Source: an uncultured Planctomycetaceae bacterium
GTDB taxonomy: Bacteria > Planctomycetota > Planctomycetia > Pirellulales > Pirellulaceae
Assembly: GCA_937862885.1 (NCBI GenBank)
Contig: CALMEE010000038.1
Span: 1 to 51,453 of the forward strand
DNA length: 51,453 bases
Reading direction: 5' to 3'
The notes under the pieces were generated by a model. The model ran no database searches, was not told the origin of the DNA, and was given only the letters and a program-made list of their open reading frames with translations. The position numbers were made by a program, and so were the translations under genes. Below are positions 9,301-18,086 of this stretch, piece by piece. Within the stretch, counting starts at the first letter, position 1. Each line of letters begins with the position of its first letter.

Positions 9301-9328
9301 TTGTCAAGTTAATTGAGACTGGTATACT
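9301..9328 (+). promoter_or_regulatory. Sigma-70-like promoter for rpmB
   Basis: TTGTCA at 9301-9306 and TATACT at 9323-9328 are separated by 16 bases, close to the vegetative consensus. The start of rpmB is about 180 bases further on, leaving a leader of roughly 170 bases. A short imperfect hairpin, TTCCGG against CCGGGAA, lies at the beginning of that leader (about 9329-9348). Confidence 0.5.
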
Positions 9329-9510
9329 TCCGGATTCCTTCCGGGAATTTAGGTCAATTACCAGATGCGGCCCACGATCGTCGTTGTGGAAAATCCGCTT
9401 TTGCCAGCGTAATTGCATGGTCCTGCAGTCACTCTGTTCGGATTGAAACTGCGGACCTGTGGACGTCGAAACAGAAATTAAGTTTGTCAGAATACAATTT
9501 AGGTGCGGAA

Positions 9511-9771
9511 ATGGCTCGTGTTTGTCAAGTTTGCGGCAAGAAACCACAAGTCGGCAATAGCGTGGAAACTCGTGGTAAAGCCAAGTATTTGGGTGGTGTT
9601 GGTACGAAGGTTACCGGAATCACCAGACGCCAATTTCGACCCAACCTGCAAACGGTGAAGGCGGCCTTGCCGAGCGGCGGTAATCGCCGACTGCGGGTCT
9701 GTACGCAATGCATTCGGAGCGGCGCTATTCGTAAAGCCGTTAAGCAGAAGCCGTTCAAATTGCCTTCATGA
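9511..9771 (+). CDS. rpmB: 50S ribosomal protein L28
   Basis: The 86-residue protein is basic and begins MARVCQVCGKKPQVGN, with the CxxC pair found in zinc-binding L28 and a second CxxC (CTQC) near residue 67. The segments 'GITRRQFRPNLQ' and 'RRLRVCTQCIRSGAI' are standard L28 signatures. L28 sits near the base of the large subunit. An upstream extension to 9313 is open in the same frame but does not match the family, so the ATG at 9511 is the better start. The gene appears to be monocistronic behind the promoter at 9301. Confidence 0.96.
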   Translation: MARVCQVCGKKPQVGNSVETRGKAKYLGGVGTKVTGITRRQFRPNLQTVKAALPSGGNRRLRVCTQCIRSGAIRKAVKQKPFKLPS

Positions 9772-9993
9772 TGCTTAACCGTTCTGGGAGACCCCGCGTC
9801 CCGTTTTCTGGATAAGTCTTGGGGGGCACGTATGTGCGCCGTGGTGAGCATTTCGCATTTGGCGAATAATTTCTCAGGACGATGGATCGACGGCGGGCAT
9901 CGAAATCTTTGGCATCGATTTTCTGGTTTCAACATTTTCAGAGTGTGTCTATTGTCGGCTAAACCAAGTGCCGGTTAGCAATGCGCCTGTCGT

Positions 9994-10776
9994 ATGTCGA
10001 TCATTACGCTTACAACTGATTTTGGGGAGGGCAGTCGCTTCGTTGGTGAGATGAAAGGAGTAATCCTCGGAATCAATCCACACGTTACGTTGATTGACCT
10101 GACCCACTCTATCGAACCACAGTCAATCTTTCAAGCTACTTTTGTCTTAACGCAGTCCGTTGGCGCGTTCCCCCCGGAAACCATCCACATCGTTGTTGTC
10201 GACCCGGGAGTCGGCATGGATCGCAAGTTGTTGTTAGCTGAAATTGGCGATTGGACATTTGTCTGTCCAGATAACGGAATATTGACCTTATTACTCGACC
10301 GTTACCCGTTGAAGACGCTTTGCTCGCTCGATCAACGTCGATTTTGGCGAAGTGCAATCTCGAACACCTTTCATGGCCGCGACATCCTCGCACCGGTCGC
10401 GGCGCATTTTAGCTTGAAGCAGTTCGACCCAGCAGAATTCGGTTCACGAATCGAGGAGTGCGTGAGAATCCCTGTTCCGAAACCAACATCCAACGACGGT
10501 GAATTGAGAGGACAGGTTATTTCGATCGACAGCTTTGGCAATCTGATCACAAACATCGAGCGCTGCCAATTGGCGGAACGGCGAATCGACGCAGTGCAAG
10601 TGCGGCTTGGGTTTCACCGGATCAATGGCCTTGTCCGCACGTATGGCGAACGGGGGACGCGACAATTGGTTGCCTACTTTGGATCGAGCGAACTATTGGA
10701 AATCGCTGTGGTAAACGATAGTGCGCAGCAAAAACTTGCGGCGCGGGTTGGTGATCCTGTCGTAATCACTTTGTAG
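9994..10776 (+). CDS. SAM hydroxide adenosyltransferase (DUF62 family)
   Basis: The 260-residue protein belongs to the family that includes the fluorinase and chlorinase. Most members instead hydrolyse S-adenosylmethionine to adenosine and methionine. It begins with 'ITLTTDFGEGSRFVGEMKG' (the conserved TDFG turn), continues with 'VVVDPGVG' at about 69-76 and 'NTFHGRDILAPVAAH' near 130, and ends with a C-terminal beta-barrel domain holding 'ISIDSFGNLITNI'. FHGRD and SFGN are typical of the hydrolase group; the long halogenase insertion is absent. It follows rpmB by 222 bases and is probably an independent unit. Confidence 0.88.
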   Translation: MSIITLTTDFGEGSRFVGEMKGVILGINPHVTLIDLTHSIEPQSIFQATFVLTQSVGAFPPETIHIVVVDPGVGMDRKLLLAEIGDWTFVCPDNGILTLLLDRYPLKTLCSLDQRRFWRSAISNTFHGRDILAPVAAHFSLKQFDPAEFGSRIEECVRIPVPKPTSNDGELRGQVISIDSFGNLITNIERCQLAERRIDAVQVRLGFHRINGLVRTYGERGTRQLVAYFGSSELLEIAVVNDSAQQKLAARVGDPVVITL

Positions 10777-10937
10777 CAGCTGAGCTGAGTCACTCCCACC
10801 GATTACCGATTTGGCAAGGCGCTGGTTGTTTCTCCAGCATTCGCTCGTCAGTAATCAAGCCTGGATGATGTCTACCGGACTTGCCAGTTTCAGCGATCAC
10901 GGGTGGCGCTGTGGAGGGATCCCTTCCGACGCGACAA

Positions 10938-12920
10938 TCAACGGCTCGATAGGCCGTCGGCAGAGTTGCAGTAGTTAGCCATGATCCGCAAATAGGCCGG
11001 GTGGTCAGTCTGACCGGTCATCTCAAACAAAAATGGACTGGGTCTTGATGCCACTGCTTTGCCCCATTTCAATCGTTCCAAAGCCATCGATATGAAGAGT
11101 TGGTCCTGCGCACGCGTCATGCCAACATAACAAAGTCGGCGTTCTTCTTCGATCTTTTCCAATCCTTCGTTAATGCTGCGGCGATGTGGAATGATGCCGT
11201 CTTCCAGTCCGATCAGGTAGACGTATGGAAATTCCAGTCCTTTCGAGCTGTGCATGGTCAATAACACCACGGCATTACGATCGAGTTTTTTCTCTTTGTC
11301 GTCATTAACTTCGCGGTCACCCAGTGTCAATTGCTCAATGAATTCTCCCAACCGTGGCTTGTCTGATTCGCTGATGTAGGCTGCAACCGCATTGACAAGC
11401 TGTTCGACTGCTTGCCAGCGCGAGTCTCGTTCAATTTCTGTCGCATATTGTCGTTCGATTTCCATGCGGTAGTCTAGCTCCTCGATGATCGAACGCACTA
11501 CCGACACCATGTTCTTTGGATTGATGACGTTTGCCGCGTTGAGCAAGGTATCTGTTAGGCGCTTCAATCCCTTGCACGCTGCCTGACCAATATTAGGAGG
11601 GGGTGAACAGGCAACTTGCCAGAGGGAATGCCTACGATTCTTCGACTCCGCAACCAAAATATCGCGCGCCTTTTGACCAATGCCGCGCGGAGGGACATTC
11701 AGGATCCGGCGCAAAGAGATTTCGTCATCGGGCGATTCGATGAGCCGCAAAAAAGCCAAAACATCCTTCACCTCACGGCGGTCAAAAAACGATTGGCCAC
11801 CCAGGACCACGTAAGGGATCTGCGCCTTGCGAAGTTCAGTCTCCAACGGGCGCGACTGAGCTGCTGCGCGGTATAGAATAGCAAAATCACGCGGTTCGAT
11901 TCCGGGTTGATTCAATTTGCGGCGGATCTCGCGCACCACCTCCGCCGCTTCACGCGTGTCGTCCGCAAACCGTCTTACCTGCGGGGGATCACCTCCTGGC
12001 CGACCGGCCTTCAGTTCCTTTTCATGCCGAGTCTTGTTGAACTTGATCAGACGATTTGCGGCGACCAGAATCTTCTCGGTGCTTCGATAATTTTCTTCTA
12101 AACAGAAAATCTTGGCATCGGGCCAATCCTGTTTGAAATTCAAGATATGACGAACTTCCGCACCTCGCCAGGCGTAGATCGATTGATCGTCGTCTCCAAC
12201 GACGCAAAGATTGCGATGCTGTTGGGCCAAACGTTGTACGATCCGATATTGGCTCTGATTGGTGTCCTGATACTCATCGACCAGGATGTGGTCGAAGCGA
12301 GCAGCCTCTTCTACGGCAGCTTCGCGCTCCAGCTGGAACAACTCCTCAGTAAGCAGGAGTAGATCATCGAAATCGAGGGCTCCCGAGTTCTTCAGTTCTC
12401 GCTGGTAAACGTTGTAAGCTGCCGCTGCGAGTTCTGCTCGATCATCGGAAGCAATCGCCAACGCATCCACGGGGCGAATCGATTTCGACTTCCATTGACT
12501 AATGAAATAAAGTAAATCGCTTGGCTTGATTTCAACTCTTGTACTTGTGACCTGTTTGAGCACTTGCCGAGCCAAACTCTCTTGATCGCCGGCATCGTAG
12601 ATAACAAAATTGGATGGGTAACCCAACAGCCGAGCGTGTCTGCGTAAAATGCGGACGCAATGTGAATGGAACGTCGAGATTTGAGGGCGTTCTTTATGCT
12701 TCTTCCCCAAAATCTTTTCTATTCGTTCCTGCATTTCCTTGGCAGCTTTGTTCGTGAACGTTACCGCCAAAATTCGCGCTGGGTTCACGCCAAAGCGGAT
12801 CAGCCGGGCGATCCGATAAGTGACCACACGAGTTTTGCCAGTCCCCGCGCCTGCCAACACTAACATCGGCCCGGAAAGCGTTTCGACCGCACGGCGTTGT
12901 TCCGAGTTAAGCTGCGCCAT
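10938..12920 (-). CDS. UvrD/Rep/PcrA-type 3'-5' DNA helicase
   Basis: A superfamily 1A helicase of 660 residues. The motifs appear in order: Walker A GAGTGKT at 24-30, TFTNKAAKEM (motif Ia), DEYQDTN (motif II), GDDDQSIYAWRGA (motif III), 'ILYRAAAQSR' (motif IV), TMHSSKGLEFPYV (motif V) and 'VGMTRAQDQLFIS' (motif VI). It would unwind DNA in repair or replication restart using ATP. The length is near that of Rep and PcrA. The C-terminus is short, so the partner-binding tail of UvrD/PcrA may be missing. I cannot choose between uvrD, rep and pcrA, so no symbol is given. It is convergent with the SAM hydrolase gene. Confidence 0.93.
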   Translation of the reverse strand: MAQLNSEQRRAVETLSGPMLVLAGAGTGKTRVVTYRIARLIRFGVNPARILAVTFTNKAAKEMQERIEKILGKKHKERPQISTFHSHCVRILRRHARLLGYPSNFVIYDAGDQESLARQVLKQVTSTRVEIKPSDLLYFISQWKSKSIRPVDALAIASDDRAELAAAAYNVYQRELKNSGALDFDDLLLLTEELFQLEREAAVEEAARFDHILVDEYQDTNQSQYRIVQRLAQQHRNLCVVGDDDQSIYAWRGAEVRHILNFKQDWPDAKIFCLEENYRSTEKILVAANRLIKFNKTRHEKELKAGRPGGDPPQVRRFADDTREAAEVVREIRRKLNQPGIEPRDFAILYRAAAQSRPLETELRKAQIPYVVLGGQSFFDRREVKDVLAFLRLIESPDDEISLRRILNVPPRGIGQKARDILVAESKNRRHSLWQVACSPPPNIGQAACKGLKRLTDTLLNAANVINPKNMVSVVRSIIEELDYRMEIERQYATEIERDSRWQAVEQLVNAVAAYISESDKPRLGEFIEQLTLGDREVNDDKEKKLDRNAVVLLTMHSSKGLEFPYVYLIGLEDGIIPHRRSINEGLEKIEEERRLCYVGMTRAQDQLFISMALERLKWGKAVASRPSPFLFEMTGQTDHPAYLRIMANYCNSADGLSSR

Positions 12921-13697
12921 ATAGTGATGTCATCCCTAAGCAAAAGGCAACCGAAAAATTAACTCGCAAATCCGCTGGCATGCACGCAAAACTCCCTGCC
13001 TTTTATACGTGAAAGTTCGTTGTTAATCGATAACTCGAATCGTTGCGCGGGACAGCCCGATTGTCCGTAACGTGCGAACAAATATACACGCGGATTTGCC
13101 CATATCTGAAATGAAGCGTTTGCTGGCGTCCAATTGAAGGGAACGGGAATCACCATCAACCAGCCCTCAATGCGGCCAATATTCGGTTGCAGGAATGTTT
13201 CAACTCAATCGGCAGGTGATTGGAACGGCTCCACGAGATTCACGCAAGAGGGTCGACTTGACGTTTTCCGACGAACAATTCTATACTGGTGCTGACCACT
13301 TGCGATTTGTAGTGGCATTTTTGTGAATGTACGCTCCTTGCTACAAACAAAGATTAGTTGCCAAACCTGGCATTACGACAAACCAAGGTAATAATTCAAT
13401 AGTCGGTATTGTATCAACAGTATGATACCGCAACGCTGGCCGGTAGCAAAATCGCACCACCCAATTGAATTTGGACGATAGCGATAAGGACCGGCGCCTC
13501 AGTGAATTCATTCTGGCGACTTGTCTATTGCAGGTACCGTTTAACGTATTTTTTTGGTGCGTCAGGAATTGGTGTGCTTGTCAATTAGCATAACGGATGG
13601 GTTGAGTCGCTGAAGGACTTTCAACATCAAGGATTAGTTCGGAGACTTTGTTGTGACCGCCTCAGTTGCGGTGTTAAAGACTCCTCAGGAAAAAATA
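12921..13697. other. Gap before the membrane TPR gene
   Basis: About 780 bases between divergent genes. A 66-codon minus-strand frame (12959-13159) shows no domain. The tract near 13381-13432 is AT-rich and includes GGTAT and ATACC facing each other across 15 bases (about 13405-13429), a possible weak operator or hairpin. Promoters for both flanking genes must lie here, but I cannot place them with confidence. Confidence 0.4.
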
Positions 13698-14615
13698 ATG
13701 AATCAAACAAAACGTGAATTAGGACAAAACGAACTGGCTTCGATCTTAGAGGGAAAACTCGAAGCGTTGCGGCCCCATCTGATGTTGATTTCGGTCATCA
13801 CCGTTGGTGTGCTGGCTGTCATCATTTTGTCGGTCTATTTGGTTACGAGTCGACGGGCAATTGAGGGCAGTCGTTGGCAAGAACTCTTCTTGGCCAGCAA
13901 TTCGGATGTTTCGTCGTTGCCAGATGCTCGAATTCTAGAAAACGTAGCAAACGAAAACACGGGTACCATTGTTTCCGCGGTGGCGCTTCTCAAATCAGCC
14001 GACGTCGACATACTCAATGCCTTGCGAGGAGCAAGTGAATCCGAAGAAGAAACATTGGCGTTGATGCGGAGAGCCAAACGAAACTATGGCCAAGTTGTTG
14101 AATCGACTATTCGTGGGCTGGATCCTATGTTCAAGCAACGTGCCCTTTATGGATTAGGCTATGCATGTGAAGCTCTCGGCGAACTTGATGAGGCCAAAAA
14201 GCATTATCAAACTTTAGTGGACGAGGCCAAGGATACTCCAATCTTTAAACTTGCCGAGAGTGGGCTGCGGAGAGTCTCCGATCCGGCCTTGGCATCGCTG
14301 TTGGGTGAGTATGAAACTTGGTTAGCCAATTCCCAAGTGGCACCGGGGCCCACGGAAGATTCGGGGTTGAGTCGCCCCAGCATCGATTTTCCCCTCGACC
14401 CGGCCCCCTTTGGTTCAGATCTAGGAAGCCGCGGCACACTTGGCGGCGATGATCAGCGCAAAGATGAAGATGATGACGCACCCGCCAAGCAAGATGCGGA
14501 TGACGATAAGGCCACAGATCAATCGTCCACCGACGAGTCCTCTTCACAAGATGAATCTGATGAACAAGCCTCGACCGAAGACGACGGTCAACAAAATGTC
14601 CCGGCACGGCTTTGA
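13698..14615 (+). CDS. Membrane-anchored tetratricopeptide protein (YfgM-like)
   Basis: The protein has a cytoplasmic N-terminus, one hydrophobic membrane helix (LMLISVITVGVLAVIILSV, about residues 28-48) and an outer domain with at least one clear TPR unit (ALYGLGYACEALGELDEAKKHY). The tail from about residue 225 is acidic and rich in D, E, S and Q, so probably disordered. This layout matches YfgM-type proteins that assist secreted proteins at the Sec translocon, but the role is inferred. The ATG at 13698 has AGGA seven to eight bases upstream; a GTG at 13653, also with a GGAG site, would add 15 residues. Confidence 0.75.
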   Translation: MNQTKRELGQNELASILEGKLEALRPHLMLISVITVGVLAVIILSVYLVTSRRAIEGSRWQELFLASNSDVSSLPDARILENVANENTGTIVSAVALLKSADVDILNALRGASESEEETLALMRRAKRNYGQVVESTIRGLDPMFKQRALYGLGYACEALGELDEAKKHYQTLVDEAKDTPIFKLAESGLRRVSDPALASLLGEYETWLANSQVAPGPTEDSGLSRPSIDFPLDPAPFGSDLGSRGTLGGDDQRKDEDDDAPAKQDADDDKATDQSSTDESSSQDESDEQASTEDDGQQNVPARL

Positions 14616-14732
14616 TCGTCCAGTAAGTCTTGTTTGATTCTTACTCGGCGTCACGCGGAATAGAAGACCGTGGTTGCAAAGTTTTGCGTTCATGTGGCAA
14701 ATGGTTGAACCACTTTGGTTCACGTTCAGATT

Positions 14733-15200
14733 ATGAAACTTGCTCGTTTTGTAGCTCGCCCGTTATCGAAAATTACGCGATGCAAAAATTATTTGCTTGC
14801 GTCATGGTTTCGCACCAAGCCAGTGAGTTTAGGCGCGAGAAGTGAATTGTTGGCGGAGCGGTTTCTCAAGCGCCGCGGGATGAAGATCGTTGGTCGCAAC
14901 TACCGTGACCGCATGGGCGAAATTGATATCGTGGCGGTGGATAAGAGAACGGTAGTGTTTGTTGAGGTGAAGTGTCGCACCAGTGACGACCACGGCGCTG
15001 GATTCGAAGCGGTGGACGAAAAGAAGCAACAAAAAATGGCTCGCACGGCGCTCACGTTTTTGCAGCGCCATGATCTTCTCGAAAACGCCTATCGATTTGA
15101 TATTGTATCGATGTTATGGCCCCCAAATCAGTCGCAGCCGCAAATCGAGCATTTCCCCAACGCCTTTCAGCCAACCGCCAAAAATCAAATGTTTGGCTGA
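14733..15200 (+). CDS. YraN family (UPF0102) endonuclease-like protein
   Basis: The core, roughly residues 36-125, carries the family pattern: 'LGARSELLAERFLKRRG', RNYR, GEIDIVA and VFVEVKCR. The E, D and ExK residues are those of the Holliday-junction-resolvase/restriction-endonuclease fold. The function of the family is not settled; a nuclease role in recombination is inferred from the fold. An N-terminal basic extension of about 35 residues is longer than usual (most members are about 120 residues). The ATG at 14733 is preferred to a TTG six codons upstream. Confidence 0.85.
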   Translation: MKLARFVARPLSKITRCKNYLLASWFRTKPVSLGARSELLAERFLKRRGMKIVGRNYRDRMGEIDIVAVDKRTVVFVEVKCRTSDDHGAGFEAVDEKKQQKMARTALTFLQRHDLLENAYRFDIVSMLWPPNQSQPQIEHFPNAFQPTAKNQMFG

Positions 15201-15371
15201 CGATCGACAACGTTGCGTGAGTTGAGACGACTCCAATGCCAATCGCTGGGATTTGTTGATCCCGAAATTCTTTCTACGGCGACCTGCCCACCGTTATTTC
15301 GGTGCTGGCCGTGTGTTACACTAGGGCCGTGTTGATCGACTTCTTGATCTAGGAATTTCGGAGAGTGCACT

Positions 15372-16571
15372 ATGCTGACTGTAACGGCCAATCAAGTTTT
15401 GCCGACGACGATCACCGGATCCTGGCCTCGTCCACGCTGGATGGATATGAGCATGTGGGGCCAACCACTCGATACGTGTATGATGGACGTGAGATTTCGC
15501 GAGAAATTTCAAGATGCGTTGTCGGTGATCATTAGCGATCAAGAGCGTGCTGGGATTGATATCGTAACTCACGGCGACTTGCACTGCGACGAAGATTTTG
15601 CCGGTCGCAGTTGGCATCATTATCCGCTACAACGTTGGGGAGGGTTTGCCGGAGACCACTTGCAATCCTGGCAAACGAGATCGCCTTGGCTCAAGTACCC
15701 AAGCGGTACGATGCTCAATGAAATCTACACGGGTTGGCGATGGCCGCGGGTTGTCGATCGAGTTGAATATCGTCCCCTCGATTATCCGAAGATATGGCGC
15801 ATGGCACAGGCACGCACGGAAAGACCGGTCAAGTTCGGAACGTGCTGTACACAAGTGATGGGCTTATTCTTGGATATTCATACTCCCGCATATAAAGACA
15901 AGCGCGAGGTTCTTTGGGATATGGCTGAAGCCATGAATCGCGAATTGATCGCCTTACGCGATGCAGGATGCCGCTGTATCCAAGTTGAGGAACCCTGTTT
16001 GCACTTCATGGCAAATACGTTTGGAAAAGACCACAGCGATGTCCGATTCTACCTGGACTGTTACAACCGGGAAGTTCAGGGTTTAGATGACGTTGAGATT
16101 TGGATCCACACGTGTTGGGGAAATCCAAATATGCAACGCGTGATCGAGAACGATAGCTATGCGGCGTCGCTCGATATGTATATGAGCGAGGCGCGTGGCG
16201 ACGTCTGGACCATCGAGACGAAAGACCGCGAAATGCGCGAAGTTGAGTTGCTCGCTCCGTTTATGAAGAACGCGGGCAAGAAAGTTTGCATTGGCGCCAT
16301 TAGCCATCGACGGTTGCAAGTAGAGCAACCCGAGGAGGTTGCCTCAACCATTCGCCACGCGTTGCAGTCCATTCCTGCCGAGCGATTAATCGTTTCAACG
16401 GATTGTGGTTTTGGACGGCAGGGATGTAATCGCGATATCGCGTTTTTCAAAACGACGGCACTCGCACAGGGTTGCGATATCGTTCGTCGCGAATTGGGTT
16501 TGCCCAGCTCTTCAATCCGCGCGGCTGCTCCTGGCTTACAAACCGACATCGTTCCCGATAAACCGGTCTAA
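15372..16571 (+). CDS. MetE C-terminal-domain-like cobalamin-independent methyltransferase
   Basis: The 399-residue protein is a single (beta/alpha)8 barrel related to the catalytic half of methionine synthase MetE. It has the expected zinc site: H and C in 'IHTCWGN', an E in QVEEPC, and a C in 'VSTDCGFGRQGC'. The 'ITGSWPRP' start is the usual substrate loop. The N-terminal folate-binding duplicate of full MetE (about 750 residues) is missing, as in the short 'core-MetE' enzymes and in epoxyalkane:coenzyme M transferase. It transfers a methyl or related group to a thiol; homocysteine is likely but unproven. The gene stands alone, 171 bases after the YraN gene. Confidence 0.82.
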   Translation: MLTVTANQVLPTTITGSWPRPRWMDMSMWGQPLDTCMMDVRFREKFQDALSVIISDQERAGIDIVTHGDLHCDEDFAGRSWHHYPLQRWGGFAGDHLQSWQTRSPWLKYPSGTMLNEIYTGWRWPRVVDRVEYRPLDYPKIWRMAQARTERPVKFGTCCTQVMGLFLDIHTPAYKDKREVLWDMAEAMNRELIALRDAGCRCIQVEEPCLHFMANTFGKDHSDVRFYLDCYNREVQGLDDVEIWIHTCWGNPNMQRVIENDSYAASLDMYMSEARGDVWTIETKDREMREVELLAPFMKNAGKKVCIGAISHRRLQVEQPEEVASTIRHALQSIPAERLIVSTDCGFGRQGCNRDIAFFKTTALAQGCDIVRRELGLPSSSIRAAAPGLQTDIVPDKPV

Positions 16572-16863
16572 AAATCAATTCCTGTGCTGCTGAATGTCTC
16601 ACTGAAATTTGGAAGTTCGCATCGAGTGAAGAGCCTGCGAAAGGGTTGCTCACGGAGTCGCGCAGATACAAGGACATGAGGGTGTGGGGCATGAGTGTTT
16701 GGAATCGATTGGTGGTTACTGAACAATCGTTGCGTGAGCGATATTGCGGACTAGATTGAAAAATGCAGTTGGCTTTCACCGCGTGCGAACCACCGGTTAA
16801 TGAGAGCGGAACCTAGAATTGCCTCGGTGCCAATATGTCGTGACAGCATTCAAGTTCGGTAAT
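16572..16863. other. Convergent gap after the MetE-like gene
   Basis: About 290 bases between two genes that face each other. No gene, RNA or clear T-run terminator is visible; open frames here are antisense continuations of the neighbours. Confidence 0.35.
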
Positions 16864-17859
16864 TCAGGACGAAGCATGTATCTCAATCACGTCTCCTTCA
16901 TGGCACACATAATCGGCTTTGACAGGTGTGCCATCATGTACGGCAACGCCCCACACTTTAGCCAGTTTGAAAGTCTTCGCGAGATCGCGATGGATCAGCT
17001 CGGCCAAATCTAACACCGTTTCGCCCTGCTTCAACGTATAGGGTGCGCCGCATTCGGAAGGTTTTTGGTTTGGTGTCTTGGTGTAGACGCGAATCACATT
17101 CAACGATTGATAAATCGCGTCGCGCAACTCTTCTAAGCCAATCTTCTCCTGCGCGGAAATCAGATAAGTATCGAAATCGACCTCGACGTATTCGCGAAAA
17201 AAATCAAGACGATCTTTGGCATCAGCTAAATCGCTTTTGTTGGGTAAAAAAAACGTCTTCGTGTAAGTGATGCTGAAATCTTCCTCGTCAACATGTGTCT
17301 CTTTGCCCAGACGCGTCTTCGTGTGATTAATTTGGTCCAGAAGTTCTTTGAGATGTTGGCCACCGTCGTCGCTCCCAAGATCGCACAGCAGCAAGACGAG
17401 ATCGGCCCCCCGAATTAACGACTGCGTATTCGGATCATAAACGTCGGCTGTAATCGGAGGTGTGTCAATCAATTGAACGAGCACGTCATTCCAAGGCATC
17501 ATGCCCGGTTGAGCTTGGATGGTCGTAAAAGGGTAGTCTGCAATCGTCGGCTCAGCGGACGTCAATGAGGCCAATAGTTGACTCTTGCCTGCGTTGGGGC
17601 CGCCGATAATGATCACGCGTCCCGCCCCCTGTCGCGGGATCTTGTGTCCCTTCCGACCAGTCGATTTTTTACCTTCGGAAACCTCTTTCTTGAGTTTGCT
17701 AATCTTTTGTTTTAGATCGGCCTGCAATCGATCCGTGCCTTTGTGCTTAGGAATCTCTTTAAGCATGAGTTGCAAGCACTCAAGTTCCTCTTCCGGTGTC
17801 GTGGCTTGCCGATAAGCCTGTTCAGCTTTGAGATATTGTTGCGTTAAATTAGCAGGCAT
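16864..17859 (-). CDS. Obg/DRG-like GTPase with C-terminal TGS domain
   Basis: The protein (331 residues from the ATG) has an N-terminal charged helical hairpin (1-75), a G domain and a TGS domain (about 256-330) of the kind found in DRG, Obg and ThrRS. G1 is GGPNAGKS at 86-93, G4 is NKSD at 207-210 and G5 is SAQ at 235-237. The G3 motif, normally DxxG, reads DTPP at 132-135, so the glycine that senses the gamma-phosphate is a proline. Family members bind ribosomes or RNA. The start at 17859 (ATG) is preferred to a TTG at 17883, which would add eight residues. The gene stands alone. Confidence 0.87.
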   Translation of the reverse strand: MPANLTQQYLKAEQAYRQATTPEEELECLQLMLKEIPKHKGTDRLQADLKQKISKLKKEVSEGKKSTGRKGHKIPRQGAGRVIIIGGPNAGKSQLLASLTSAEPTIADYPFTTIQAQPGMMPWNDVLVQLIDTPPITADVYDPNTQSLIRGADLVLLLCDLGSDDGGQHLKELLDQINHTKTRLGKETHVDEEDFSITYTKTFFLPNKSDLADAKDRLDFFREYVEVDFDTYLISAQEKIGLEELRDAIYQSLNVIRVYTKTPNQKPSECGAPYTLKQGETVLDLAELIHRDLAKTFKLAKVWGVAVHDGTPVKADYVCHEGDVIEIHASS

Positions 17860-18086
17860 AATTGTAAAGTTTAAAGTTGGCAACGATTATTTAGCATGAG
17901 TCGTGTCGATCGATGCTGGCGTCCAAATCGAGAAAGCCCAGAAACTGCGCAAGCATACTTAATCTAGCAATAAGCAAGCTGCGACAACGACGGCAGCTTA
18001 CACGATCAAAGGCCGAGAACCAATGCAAATCAATTTGCCGCGATCGCCTAGGCTATGTCTATTGGCGAACCGTCGAGATGATTGGC

